From Paulinella micropora (lineage: Eukaryota > Cercozoa > Imbricatea > Euglyphida > Paulinellidae), in NCBI GenBank assembly GCA_019918135.1, contig WBZZ01000153.1:1-64000 (forward strand): 64,000 nt of DNA, read 5' to 3'. This document shows, in pieces, positions 8,166 through 19,898 of this stretch; the first letter of the stretch is position 1, and each line of letters starts with the position of its first letter. Both the position numbers and the translations under genes were made by a program. The notes beneath the pieces were generated by a model. It worked only from the letters and a program-made list of their open reading frames with translations, did no database searches and was not told the origin of the DNA.

Positions 8166-11100
8166 TCAAGGGAAAACGACTGCTCGTATTTCTGCTAATT
8201 GGTTGGTCTGGTCTTGTAGTATATTAAGTAAAAGTTTATTTTCTTTTTCTAAATTAACTACCTTTTCTGATAATTGTTGAACCGCTTTAATTAACGGGGC
8301 GATAAACTCGGAATAACCTGTACCATAACCGACATCACCACTATCAACACATTTAACATCTTCTGGATTAACACTCACACCTTTCAATTCGCATTCTTTT
8401 CTTTGCTTTTGACACGGAACCATAATTGTTTCTTTTATAAAACCGCCAAAATCTAGCATATTCATTTCTGTTAGTATGTCCTCTAATTCTTGTGCTATTA
8501 AGCCAGTCCTACATTTTTTTAAAATCATGAATCATACGATAGCAGACTGGATTTAACTTATTAATAAAATCTAAGCCTAAGCATTCCTTTATATCTTCTT
8601 TTTTTCTCCTGTCTGAATATTGAATTGGACTAGACGCTACCCATAATTGCCCGTCGCTTGCTTTCAAAGACATTGAAGCAGTATTTGAACTATTCTCCCA
8701 TATGAACCCACTCGTTGAAGAATTATTCACTCTAAATCTAATAGCATAAGAAGTTAATCCTCCGCCTACTCCTCCTGCTGGTGCTGTTCCTCCATTTAAT
8801 GCTTTATTTGCTCCAGACTGAGACATATAAATCCCCTATGCTGAATCAGCAGTATCCCATACAAATATTCCCCTCGCATTCGTCCCATCTGTTTGTCCTT
8901 GAATTCCTATTTTCACTCCATTATTAGTTGTGGTCGTTAGCAACCCAGAATATGTAATTCCCGCATTCGCCGTTATTAGACCACTCGCTGTAATCGCCTT
9001 TGTTGTTAATAAGCCTGATGTGTCAAGTTCCAGGGCGAGAGACCAGGGAACAGCAATCCCAGCACTTTTCCCACTATCATACAAAAATCTAAGTTTATTA
9101 TTCCATTTACTAATTAGAAAATTAGAACTCGCATAACTTGATTTCCATCCGCCAGCATCTAAATATGCATCAAAGGTCATATTTATGTTATTATGACTTA
9201 AATTAGTTAGTTGAAAAGTAGGATAAATATCTTCCGTTGTAATAGCCTACAAATGTGCTCCAGTTGTATTGTTATTAAATGTCCCATACAATTCTAAGCA
9301 TCCTGTTGTTCCTATTCCTTTTGTTGTATTGCCTATGATTATCGGTTTGCCTAGTGCTGTTGTTATTTTATCGTTCGTTGTTAATGTTGTTCCTGTAATT
9401 GTTGTTCCCGTTATTGTTCCAGCACTTGTTATGTTGTTTGAGTTCATATCTAAGTCCCCATAAAACCGCATACCGCCAGCATTGTTAAAACGGACAATGT
9501 CAGATGAAGCACTTTATTATCCAAAAGGTTTGAAATATAAAGACCTGCTCCTTTTACATCAAATGCTACATTCGTAAATACATAAACCCTTTGGTTCGCG
9601 GTTCCACTTGTAGCAGTATTTAGAGTAAATAAGAAATATTGATAATCACCCGATGTCTGCGAAAAGAATATATCTCCTCCATTTTGGTTTAATATCCTCG
9701 CCCCATTATATGTTATATTTCCACCATTAATGATAACTTGATTATTAAAATCAGCCGTTTGTGTTAGAGTTAGACATTTTATCACAGTGCTCGCCCCATT
9801 AAATGTTTTACTTCCTGTTATGGTTTGGTCCGTTGTTAGTTTTACATTTTGTATGTCTAATGTATCCACATAACCTTTGTTTGCTCCGTCCGTTGTTGCT
9901 GATGGTGTGGCTAAGTTTGTTATTCTGTTGTTATTCAAACTTAATGTTGTTCCAGTTGCGGTTATAATTAAAGTATGACCTGAATGTAACTCTACATATG
10001 AACCAGTTATTTGTATCGGATACCAAGTCGCTGTTGCTGTTTTTTGTGCTGCAATCATTCCTATTTTTGTATCAAAGGCGATGCCGATGCCGTCAAAAGC
10101 AGTAGGATTGGATGAACCACTTACTTCTAAAGTTGATGTAAATTTTTTATTTCCTGCTATAGTTTGGTCTCCTGTTAGTTTAACCACCGAAGTATCAAGA
10201 ACAGAAACATCTACCTCATCAACAAGTTAACATTTGTTATGCTTTGGCTTTTCATATCAATGCCCGCACTAGCATTTATTATGTTGCTGAATGTTGTGGT
10301 TCCTGCTATGGTTCGGTCTCCTGTTAGTTTAACCACCGAACCATCAACTGCAAGAGTGGTGAGATTTATTCCATTATATGTAGAAGCTCCTGAAATAGCA
10401 TAACCACCTATATTTAATGCTCCTGTCATACTGGCGGTGCCATCTAATCTAAGAAAGGGCGATGCCACATTTCGCCATTGTCCTGTGCTATAAATAAGCA
10501 GTTGATTATCTGTTGCTGTTGTTATAATCACATCACTATGTGTATCAATACTTCCACTTGCAGACACTTTCGCGTTGTTGGAGTCGTGCTCTGATAACCA
10601 AGTTGCGATAGCCCTACCATTTAGTTGATTTACATTTGTAATGTTTTGGTTGTTCATATTTATTCCTCCAGTCATACTGGCATGCCGTCTAATCTAAGAA
10701 AGGATGAAGTCGTATTTCTCCATCGCCCCGTGCTATAAATAAGCAATTGGTTATCTGCTGGGAAGCCTGTTATTGTCACATCGCTGTGGCTATCTATACT
10801 TCCACCTGCTGACACTTTATTATTATTATCATTATGCTCAAATATCCATTCATCAACATCTTTGGTATTTAGCAAATTAACTCCTGTTATATTCAAATAC
10901 CCTCCCATACTAATATTGCCGAATTCATCAACATTTATCGGAAATGTTTTATTTACCCAGTTTATCGAATTATATGTTAGATAACTATTAGTGGCTATTG
11001 GTGCGGTTATGACTACATCAGAAAGTGTATCAATTGAACCGAGGGTGGTATTCTTCCATTTACCATCTACATCATTATGTGTTAAGTATTGACCGACCGA

Positions 11101-11594
11101 TGGTGCAGATATGTTTGTGTCTATCAAATTATATAAACTGGTTTGGTTCGGATTGGAAGTATTGCTTCTGTGTTGAGTTGAGGCTTTGACTTCGTCGTTG
11201 TCCCTCACTCGTTGCTCTGTATAGTATAAATTTTTTCCTTCTTTGATGTCTGATGTTTTGTTTTTAAAGCGAGACGTGTGTCAAAGCGGTTATCAGTCCA
11301 ATAATAATTAAGTCCTTCTTTTAGGTCAGTTGTTGATTTTAAAGCGAACCGACCATCAAAGCGGTTATCAGTCCAATAATAATTAAGCCCTTCTTTCAGG
11401 TCTGTTGTTGATTTTAAAGCGAGACGTGTGTCAAATCCCGCATCAGTATAATAAAGATTTATTGGGTCGGAATCTTCTGGCACTCTGTCGGTATTCAGAC
11501 CGACTATGTTCGTGTTAGTTAAGTCTAAGTTTGCGATTGATAGGCTGTCTATCACGATTTCTGACAAGCTGAGTAATGATTTATATTGCGACAT
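8166..11594 (-). pseudogene. Fibre/tail-spike-like protein with C-terminal S74 intramolecular chaperone
   Basis: A host-recognition fibre is the likely role. The N-terminus (MSQYKSLLSLSEIVIDSLSI) is followed by tandem repeats of LALKSTTDLKEGLNYYWTDN (about 11,280-11,460). Long beta-helix-like repeats come next, built of VKLTGDQTIAG..F, GSIDTHSDVIITTATDNQLL and LRLDG..SMTGALNIGGY units. The C-terminus has SDRRKKEDIKECLGLDFINK, NPVCYRMIHDF and RTGLIAQELEDIL, the signature of the peptidase S74 chaperone that self-cleaves after trimerisation. The total is about 1,140 residues in eight open pieces; breaks include frameshifts and a TAG at 9247. The gene ends in TGA at module 4 and starts at module 5. 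Confidence 0.78.
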
Positions 11595-11721
11595 GGATAT
11601 TTTAGAATTACGCTTCGTGCTGTCGTACTCTCGCTTATTCTAAAACATCGGAAAAAATTTGAAGAAAAAATTAATTCGAAACGATGTTTTATGATGACAA
11701 AGTCAGAATAAAATATCAAAT
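11595..11721 (-). promoter_or_regulatory. Module 5: hairpin plus promoter upstream of the fibre gene
   Basis: GATATTTTA, a hairpin (TTTTAT/ATAAAA with inner TGAC/GTCA), AAACATCG-type boxes and ATTCTAAAATATC sit just before the fibre ATG. Unlike modules 1-4 no minus-strand gene ends here; the next gene, at 11,801, is on the plus strand, so the 3'-end half looks orphaned. Confidence 0.5.
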
Positions 11722-11800
11722 AATTATTTTTAATTTTTTATTTTGTTAAATTATACTAACAAAAAAAATTATTTTGTGTAATATCATTCGTCGGTAAACA

Positions 11801-12317
11801 ATGCCGTCAAAAGAGGCTTCAAAAGAAAACTGGAAGAAAGCAGTTCAAGCAAACAGAGCAAATGCTGAACGTAGAAAGGACGAGTGGACACGTGAAAGGC
11901 TTCGTAAAAAAGGAGAATTAAAAGAAACATCAGTGGAAGAACTTAGTGAGACAGATGCTGAAGTTGGTGTTGCGAAAGAAATACTTAAAAATCCTGAGAT
12001 TGAAGATGAATCAAGCGAAAGCGATAGCGAAATTGATATGTCTGAGGTTATTGCAAATCATATGCTTAGAAAGATAAAAAAGAATGCTAAAAAAGCCCAA
12101 GAAGAAAACCGCAAAGAAAGCACCACAGCCCAAGAAGCCTGAGAATTACAGCGAAGAAGAAGAAGAAGAAAGCGAGAGTGAAGAAAGCGAAGATTATGAA
12201 ACAACAGGCGTAAAACAGAGAGGTGGTAAAAAACGAAGTGAAAAATATCAGTTAATGTATATAACAATACACCAAAGAATAAAGAAAAAAGTAAGGAAGC
12301 AGAAAAGATATTTTTGA
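11801..12317 (+). pseudogene. Charged acidic/basic protein of unknown function (frameshifted)
   Basis: The start MPSKEASKENWKKAVQANRA is followed by a Lys/Arg-rich stretch, an acidic Ser patch (EDESSESDSEIDMSEV) and, after a frame change near 12,095, KKPKKKTAKKAPQPKKPENY, a Glu/Ser run and a basic tail ending KQKRYF with TGA. Alternating acidic and basic low-complexity blocks suggest a nucleic-acid or chromatin-binding protein, but no domain is recognisable. It lies 14 bp upstream of the integrase, and AATTCTAAAATATC, the same motif as in the hairpin modules, separates the two. Confidence 0.4.
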
Positions 12318-12331
12318 AATTCTAAAATATC

Positions 12332-13308
12332 ATGGATCACAAACACACAACTAGTAATATTAATGCACAGGATAAGGATACACAACTAGAAGATACTCCG
12401 CGAGGCGAACCAACAGAGGAAGAACGGACAAGCACTGCTCAAGAATTATTTCGTCAGACTAAGCCTAGGACTAGAGGGACAACAATATGGGCTGATAAGG
12501 TATTAGATATGGTTAATATTGATTTAATGGATATGAGTAAGGTTGCTACAAAAAATAAAAATTATAGTTTTGCCCTTATTTGGATTGATATTCATAGTCG
12601 TTATGCTTATGCGATACCTATAAAAAATAAATTTTCAACCACCGTTTTAGATGCTGTCAAGAAATTACCAAAGCCTAAAGCATACATATCGGACAATGGT
12701 GGGGAGTTTAAAGGTGCTGTTGGTGAGTGGATGAGAAATAATGGTATTGAACAATTTATGGTTGAAGTAGGCGATCATAATTCGTTAGGTATTGTTGATG
12801 GATTTGTTAGAACACTGAGAGAAAGATTACACGTATTATGGGCTTTTAATCGTAATTTTGATTGGATAAGTTATATTGACGATGTTGTTTATTATTATAA
12901 CAAGAAAGAACATTCAGCGATTAAGGCGGCACCTATTGATGTATTTAAAGGAAATGATACGCCAACAACATAAATATGTTGATAAATATTTATTCGGTTT
13001 CAAAGAGGGAGACAAACAAGAAACACATTCTAGAAAAGGGAGGAAAGACATGGAGCAAGCAAATCTACACAGTCAAAGCCCGTAAGGGATACCGGATTGT
13101 ATTAACAAATGATGATATAGTGCCACCACGACATTTATTAAAGACAGATGCAACTAACGAACCGGAAGAGACAGATATTAATAAAGAACTAAAGCAACTA
13201 ACTAAAGAAAAACAAACTAAGCATTTGCTTAAACGAGAGGAAATAGACCAATCAAATGTCCGCACTGGAACACGCGAAAGAAAAAAGAAAGTCATTCTCG
13301 ACTTATAG
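12332..13308 (+). pseudogene. INT: Retroviral-type DDE integrase (rve), frameshifted
   Basis: The enzyme would insert the element into chromosomes. The N-terminal part (TAQELFRQTK) is followed by the rve core with Asp in DMVNIDLMDM, Asp in AYISDNGGEF, and SLGIVDGFVRTLRERLHVLW, where the third acidic residue appears as Asp in IVDGF rather than the usual Glu. The first ORF stops at 12,973. A frame change there joins YVDKYLFGFKEGDK/SKRETNKKHILEK and a small C-terminal SH3/chromodomain-like part, KTWSKQIYTVKARKGYRIVL, ending VILDL. The 3' end overlaps the convergent gene on the minus strand by 17 bp. Confidence 0.8.
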
Positions 13309-13801
13309 CAGCCTTTGTGTAGAAAGGAAACCCTTTCTTTTTGATATAATAACCTTTCAAAGCAGACCAAGATATGAAGACCCTTATCACCCCGTCGTCT
13401 CCAAGAGCAACATAACTATTAAGGTCTGGTTTCCCAGGGCCCCCCATCAAAACTGCTTCTTTGAAATCAGGTTTTTTCTTCTCAGCCACTTGGTCTGGCT
13501 CATCGTACTTGTCGGAAATCTTAACCGAAACTTGTTTCTCTTCCCAATACTTCTCTGGCTCATCCTCCTTCATTACTCCCAACTTCTCAAAAGGACTAGT
13601 ATTTTTTACTTTGCGCACCTCAGTCTTAGCGACTGGATCTTCGTGCAACGCATGCTTGGCGTCAGGGGTGGTAGGAACTTCAGCAGGAACTTCAGCAGGA
13701 ACTTCGGTCGGCGTCTCAGTAGGCACTTGAGCATCAACCTCAGTCGGCACTTGAGCATCCGCCTCAGTCTGCTTAGAAGGAGACTTCTTCTTGGGAGGCA
13801 T
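13292..13801 (-). CDS. PLV protein with PTEV repeats, unknown function
   Basis: The start at 13,801 gives MPPKKKSPSKQTEADAQVPT. A low-complexity section repeats PTEVDAQ and PAEV units, followed by a conserved-looking C-terminal domain with SPFEKLGVMKEDEPEKYWEE, KPDFKEAVLMGGPGKPDLNS and VIRVFISWSALKGYYIKKKG. The ORF is 169 residues, intact and ends in TGA, overlapping the end of the integrase frame. No membrane segment or known motif is seen. The basic N-terminus could bind DNA. I do not recognise the family. Confidence 0.5.
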   Translation of the reverse strand: MPPKKKSPSKQTEADAQVPTEVDAQVPTETPTEVPAEVPAEVPTTPDAKHALHEDPVAKTEVRKVKNTSPFEKLGVMKEDEPEKYWEEKQVSVKISDKYDEPDQVAEKKKPDFKEAVLMGGPGKPDLNSYVALGDDGVIRVFISWSALKGYYIKKKGFPFYTKAAISRE

Positions 13802-14014
13802 AGCACCTGCCACACACCAAAAAGCACAAAAAAACATATGTGGGCAGTGCCTTGAAGCAGTTTTTTTTGTTTTGCGTAAATAAATAGGAGATAAATAATT
13901 TTTTTTTGAAATAGTCAAATAATAAGTGTGCTTTTATGTTGTAGTGAAATGTGTGTCGTGTTCATTGATGAGAAGTGAGCAGGTAGGCAGACAGCACAGA
14001 TCACACAACCATTT

Positions 14015-14125
14015 TTACTCCACTCTCGCTTCATTAACATACAATTTATATTTAACTATCACTTCATCAAATGTATCACCTTTTTCAATTAAATTACGTG
14101 CAAAAGTTTCCTTTTGGCGAGACAT
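14015..14125 (-). CDS. Short ORF, 36 residues
   Basis: MSRQKETFARNLIEKGDTFD continues with EVIVKYKLYVNEARVE and a TAA. It follows the coiled-coil gene by 6 bp in the same frame. The composition is that of a small helical regulator or DNA-binding protein, but it is too short to classify. Confidence 0.3.
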   Translation of the reverse strand: MSRQKETFARNLIEKGDTFDEVIVKYKLYVNEARVE

Positions 14126-14131
14126 TGGAAA

Positions 14132-14497
14132 TTAATTTTTTTCTAACCACTTTTCCAAAAATGCTATTTCTTTCTTAGTCTCTTTTTCTTTTCTAAGTCT
14201 CTGCCTCTCAGCTTTTCTCTCTTCTTCCATTCGTCTTTTGTCTTCTTTTAGTTCCTCATCTCTCTGATTAACTGCTTCCAGTCTTGATTCAACATCGTAA
14301 AGTTCTCGTTTCAATAATTTTATTTTTTTGCAAGTTTTTTTTCTTAGTTTCCAAATATATTTTGTCAGAAATAATTTTTTGTTGCTCTTGTCAGAATAAG
14401 AATCAATCCAATTATTTTCTTCTCATTCTATTTCTAAGTCACTTTCGCTTGAAATTTCATTAGCCTCTTTGGCTTCATAATCAATAAATTCGCTCAT
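14132..14497 (-). pseudogene. Small coiled-coil protein with in-frame TGA
   Basis: The start at 14,497 gives MSEFIDYEAKEANEISSESD, then an in-frame TGA (14,423-14,425). The same frame continues EENNWIDSYSDKSNKKLFLT, a basic stretch, and a long coiled coil (LYDVESRLEAVNQRDEELKE, KETKKEIAFLEKWLEKN). Total length is about 121 residues. Function is unknown. The clean frame on both sides of the TGA suggests a single CGA-to-TGA change rather than wholesale decay. Confidence 0.4.
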
Positions 14498-14695
14498 CTC
14501 TTCAAGAAGAACTGCGAGAAAGTAGGCCAAAACTGCGAAAACGTAGAAATGTTTCTGTGCTTTCGCATTTTCTCAGAAAAACCATGTGATGACATTGTGC
14601 ATTGACTGAGGAAAAAACACGACGCAAAAAATGTATTTGTCCTCTGTCATGGTTAGGGGTGGTGTAATTAGTCTGGTTTTCTTTTAGTGGTAGTA

Positions 14696-17600
14696 TTACT
14701 CTTTTTGTGTAAGGAAATGAAAATAGTTGTGCTCAGACGTGTGTCTCTTTTTGTTTCTCGTTATTTTGCTGTTGGTGTGAATCGTTAAATTTCCAGCCTC
14801 TGCCACATTCTCTGCTATACACTTTTCACCTTTTGTTTCAAGTAAGTCCTCTAATTCTTCATATGCCTTCTTAGATAGCTCAGTGTCTTGTACTTGTAAT
14901 CCGTTACTTATAATACTAAACATATTAACCAAGTTCAATTTCTTACAAGTCTTGTAGTTCATTGAGAAGCCCTTTAATTTCATTTTCGTAGTTCCGTCAT
15001 CTAGTATGTAGCCGTAGGATTTAGGACCTGTTCCAACAAATGTGGTTATCTTTCTGCTTACCTTTGTCTTTTTGTCTATCAATTCGTCTGTCCATTGCCC
15101 CAGTAAATCTCCTGTTTGTATTGTTGTCTGTCCTTCTTTTTCATCTACTGTGTCAGTGGTATAATACTCTATTACCTAATCGGTCCATCATATCATACAA
15201 TCTCATCTGTGCGTGTGCTGTAGTAAATAGTGCTACACAGATATTCGTATTGTATGGGTCAGATACTTTTTCTGGGTGTAGGTTGTAAGATAGTTCTAGG
15301 CATTCTTTGTTTATCACATTAATTGATACTTCATTTATCTTTTTATCGTTTAGTATTTTGTATAGTTTTGCTTCACTCCTTACTATTTTTGTTTGTGTCT
15401 TGTTGTTTTGTTGTCCGAATTTTCCCCATAGTGAGTTTAGGCAGAGTTTTGCCACAGCCCTTCTACCTTCATTCTTTTCAATCTTGCTTTTATCTAATTT
15501 AATATTCATCTTTTCTTCATAGTCCTTAATGTAGTTGTCTTTGTCTTCTTCTGTTATGACATTTGAAGGATAGCCACTTGATTCCTGTTTCACTCTTAGA
15601 AATGTTTTAATATATCTTTTGAATAGTTCGGTTGTCTGCTCATTCCAATGCCATAATTCATAAGTTTTAATAAGTCTGTAGCCTTTTTGTATTGCTTTGT
15701 AAATAAGCGGTGTCGCCCATGTGCCTGTCAGTATTCTGTCCTCATCAGTGTGCTCACATTTGTCCTGTAAGCCTTCCTTACCACATTTATTACATAGATA
15801 ATACATCATCTTTCCTCTATCTTGACATGGAAGGACTGGGTGAATTAGTCCTCTAGGTGGCAGTACTTTCATTTTTGCTATGCCAAATGCTGTTTTATTA
15901 TTCAACATATCATATGCTTCTTTTCCTCTTATTGCTTTGTGGTGTTTCACAGGATAGGGGTCATAGTACATAACTGTTGGATAAAGAGAGCACACATCTA
16001 TATACTTAGCATACTGATACTCGCTCATTGACTTCCAGTATAGAGACAGAGCATTCACTCTTCCACCAAACATAGCATGTCGTGGATTAATTGTTTCTTG
16101 CTCAATTAATGTCTCTTCTATTGTGCCTTTGAATTCTTCCTTTGTTCTTATCCTATTTCATTGACACTCCCATATTGTTATTAATTGACTAACTTCAGGA
16201 TGCTGACTTATTAAAGTTTCTCGTAGTTTAGTTTCCTTGTATAGTTGCCCAAATGTTTTATTAACAGACCTTTCTCTATTCAGTTCATTTCCATTAAAGC
16301 ACTCAGGACACCCGTGCCAATAACAACCATGGAACTCATATGCCATTTTTGTTTTCTCGTCATATCCATCTAAGTAGGCTTTCACACCTTTAGGTAAGTT
16401 TAGTATTTTTTCTTTACCATTTAGACTATGTTGAATTTTGGCATTGTCCTTTTTTTCTCTGTATGCTAACCATTCCACACATACGAATTGTTTTTGCTTT
16501 GTCTGTTCTGTTTGTCGGTATGACTGCTAGTATGCTGTCCTCAGGCATGTAGTTTGCTTTGAATAGTGCCATACACGTAGAGGCAATTGTAGTGTATTGA
16601 AATGGATCAATACCAAACTCCATAAATTGTTTCCTAAACTCAATACATCCCAGTCTTAGTATATCTACATCACTATGACAATATTCAATCATTTCTTTAT
16701 TGAAATCAAATACTTTGCTTTTTTGCTCATCATACCACTTTAGAAAATCATCTCTTTTCTTCTTTGAAAATGAGTTATAACCATAGTAATCTTTGTCTGG
16801 CATTTTCCCTATGTATGATTGGTTGTCTGTTTTATTGAAAAAGTGAGGAAAATATCCTTTCTTTAATTCTGTAAGTCCAAATGTATAAGGAAAGTCAGAT
16901 AAAGGCATAGTATTACTAAGGAAAGATAGACTATCTATAAATCTAATCTGTTCCTTTCCATTACCAATTGACATCATCATTATTTTGCCACCTTCATAGA
17001 TTACAAATGGAGTTATGCCTTTTTCAATCAACCATTTCAGCACAAATTGACAATCATACCCCCGCGATTATGTTCTATGAATGTATAACCCTTATGTTTT
17101 ACACCCAACGCCCACTCGCAGAATTATTCAATGTTTTTATGAATGATTGGTGTGCTGTCGTTGAAATATTAACTTTCTGAATGATTGATAATATGTATTC
17201 CTGTCTCTTGATTTGCTTCAAAATCAAAGAATACATATTTTGTTGATGGTGCGTCTATGACTTTTTTCTTATCTCACATTGGTGCCATAAAGGTTTTAGT
17301 TCTTTGCAGTCCCTACATTTTTCATATCCACATTTATGTTCTCCTTTGTATGTCTTAGCACACGTGATACATTTTTTTTACATCACACAACTTATTTTGT
17401 TTATGATTGTTGAAACATTAATCATTCGGAAACTTTCTATTACACTCATTGCACGTTTTCCATTTTGAAATATTGTCATATCCTTTACATCCCTCGGTTA
17501 GACATATATTACATTTGAATTCACATGCGTGATTATGTTCGTATCCCTTCATACACTTCTCGCAAAAGTTTTTCTTTGATGAGAATGCTTTCATACTTGT

Positions 17601-18487
17601 TATGGTGTCGTAATGGTTTATCGTTTTTAGTATATATATATTATTTTTGTCCTTCATCTCTGTCTTATAAACGATTTTGTTTGGATATTCGACAATAACA
17701 ATGTTGTAGTCTATGTGTCTAGCAAACTCACTAATTTCGGAAAGCCCGCACAAATCTTTCATGACACCAGCCTCCTCATGTAGTTTGTTCGCCAGTTCGT
17801 CTTGGATTCTGCGTCAGTCCTTGATTTGTGAATACTTTTGATGCTTTTCTATCTTTGCCTTTGCTACAACTATTGCTCTTGCCAAACATATGTTGTCATC
17901 ATTGTTTATTCCTTTTTATATATGTCTGTTTCTGTTATTGCTTTCAATCTTGCTCCTCCTTCTGGCATCCTTACACCCACAAAATTGAAATTAATAAGTT
18001 CCATTGTTGCTCCTTCTTCGTCCATATAGTTTTCATCGTTTGATTGCAGTATAGATTCTAATCTAGTCAGTATATCTTCTAAATTGAAATCTTTTACTTT
18101 TATTAATCTTTGGTTTTGAACATTCCAAGTTGAAGGAATAACACTAATACGTATTTATATTAAGTCATTGTCTTTGTAAAGTGTTTTAAAGTTTTCAATT
18201 ATAGATCCGATCATGCCGATGATACACTCTAATAGAAACTTTTTCACTTTTTGAGACATTGATTTACTTAATTTGATAGAATATACAGATTGCCCCACTG
18301 GTAGTTTGTGTTCAGTGTCCCTCCTTATGAGTTTATAGCCATTAAAATCTATTACTTGTGGTTCAACATATTTTCGTTCCCTTTGTTTTCGATCAGGTTC
18401 AGAATAAAACATTTCAGGGTCAGATAGTGCTCCCCTCGTAGTTGTTATGTCGTAAAACCTACTACTATTTGGCTTTTTCACATACAA
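14696..18487 (-). pseudogene. pPolB: Protein-primed family-B DNA polymerase (multiply broken)
   Basis: This would replicate the element with a terminal-protein primer. In order on the minus strand: an N-terminal part (MYVKKPNSSRFYDITTTRGA, 18,487-18,155); RRIQDELANKLHEEAGVMKD behind an in-frame TGA; a zinc-binding segment FCEKCMKGYEHNHACEFKCN; Exo I in KYVFFDFEANQETG; Exo II in EHNRGGYDCQFVLKW; Exo III in EYCHSDVDILRLG; a WHGCPECF insert; motif A in DVCSLYPTVMYYDPYP; motif B in KLCLNSLWGKFGQ; and motif C as VLY..TDT, broken by a frameshift near 15,150. The C-terminal part ends at 14,696. All exonuclease and polymerase motifs can be found, so this is a recently broken copy about 1,200 residues long. 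Confidence 0.85.
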
Positions 18488-18676
18488 CTTGTTTTGCCTT
18501 ATTTAGAAAATTATATTTGCCTCTGTGAGTTTGTCTAGGTTCCATGTGTGCCCGCCATAGTCGATGGTGTTCGACATATATTGATTGGAATATAATTTTT
18601 CCAAAAAATATTTTTTTATTTATATATAAAATATATATATATATATAATATTATATTATCTTTAATATGAATTTTT

Positions 18677-18898
18677 TCAGGTCTCAATTTGGCCGACAAT
18701 ACTCTGGAGCCTAATAAGGTCTGCCTTGATTTTTTCTCTTTTCTCTTTTGATTTTCTCAGTATGTATGCTTTGTTTTTTTGATAATATTCTTTTGCTCTC
18801 ATAAGTGCTTTCTCTTTATTTCTTCTCTGATATTCTCTCATGCGTTCAGCATGCTTTGCCCTTGCATCCTCCGCAGTATATGTAGGTTTTTTACCCAT
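18677..18898 (-). CDS. Small basic coiled-coil protein
   Basis: The 73-residue intact ORF reads MGKKPTYTAEDARAKHAERM, then YQRRNKEKALMRAKEYYQKN, ending QSIVGQIET with TGA. It resembles the short Lys/Arg-rich proteins with repeated YYQKNK-type segments found in PLVs and virophages, probably DNA-binding. A homologous ORF lies on the opposite strand at 20,570, in the adjoining element. Confidence 0.45.
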   Translation of the reverse strand: MGKKPTYTAEDARAKHAERMREYQRRNKEKALMRAKEYYQKNKAYILRKSKEKREKIKADLIRLQSIVGQIET

Positions 18899-19898
18899 TT
18901 ATATATAATATAATTTTTATTTATTTAAATAGAAAATAATCAAACTCGCAATAGGGAGGACTTTTTAATTTTTTCAAAAAAGATAACTAAGTTCAGCACA
19001 GCAGTAAAAACTAAGAAACAGGTTTTAATATCTCTTAGTATTTATTTGAAAAAAGATAGATAAGTTATCTTTTTTTAGAGTTTGAGAGAAATTCAAATAT
19101 AGATTATTTAATGCTTAATGATTGCTATATTGAATTTGGATAAAATTATGTATATTTTTTATTGAAATTAATAGTATTACTAAGACTAATTTATATAAAA
19201 TAGCCTTATTTTATGTAAAAAGATAAGTGTGCTATAGTAATACCTATAGTAGTGTAAACATATTTAGTACATTACCCTCTAACATATTTTCTCATCATAT
19301 AATAATATTGTATATTTTCACGGTAAGATAGAATAATTATTAATGATAATGACTTCCTGTCCCGGATGCCAATACGTAATAATTATTATTAAGGATTAGG
19401 ACTTCCTGATCCTATTAGCAATATATCGCCATTCCAACTATTAATAATGGCATTAACGATTTATTCATAACTGGAGTAAACGGAGTAATACCGTTTGCTT
19501 TTGGACCTTTTACTCAACCAAAAGGTTAAAAAAGAACCAGAACAGGGGGGGGGGTTGAATCAAAGCTTTCCCCCCCCCCCTCGTTTTGAATTTTGCTATC
19601 GCAGGCCATTTTTTACAAAGTCAGTCGTATTAAGAGATTTTACATTATCTCCCGGTTTTTTACATACTGCGACAAAAAAGAAAAAAAAGTTGTGTGGTCA
19701 AGTTGTCCAAGGCAACCCGGCTTCCCGAAGGAAAATTGTCCATTGAAGTATGGCTGACGGTTGCTTTTGGCTATCGTAATTAATTTCAAAGCCCACCACA
19801 GACTGCAAAATTTCTACAAATCAAAAATAATCTTTTTCTTTTTGTGTCGTTTGGTTTCAATTATGTTCTAAACAAATACATCATTATTTATAAAAAAA
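18899..19898. other. AT-rich intergenic region with a G-run/C-run hairpin
   Basis: No gene is supported here. The sequence is very AT-rich up to about 19,440. Two similar blocks with GACTTCCTG around 19,350 and 19,400 lie between ATTAATAAT stretches. A run of ten G at about 19,545-19,554 and a run of C at about 19,569-19,580 can pair as a hairpin with a 15-nt loop. Short ORFs across this spot are Pro/Gly artefacts of the runs. This is probably where two mobile elements meet. Confidence 0.5.

Larger units (their letters stand above)
1..18898. mobile_element. Degraded Polinton-like virus / Polinton-type element
   Basis: The stretch holds the morphogenetic set typical of Polinton-like viruses (major capsid protein, penton, adenain-like protease, packaging ATPase) together with a protein-primed DNA polymerase B, a DDE integrase and an S74-chaperone fibre. 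Structural genes are on the minus strand; integrase and two small genes are on the plus strand. The left end lies outside the window. The right end is not defined: I saw no terminal inverted repeat, and 18.9 kb is simply where the last minus-strand gene starts. Many genes have frameshifts and in-frame stops, so the copy is probably dead. Confidence 0.85.

Noticed and set aside
1..18898. tRNA or rRNA genes
   Set aside because: I looked for cloverleaf-like and conserved rRNA segments by eye and saw none; a covariance search was not possible.
19495..19746. ORF of 83 residues with Pro runs
   Set aside because: Built on the G-run and C-run hairpin and an A-rich tract; no domain and no neighbour support.
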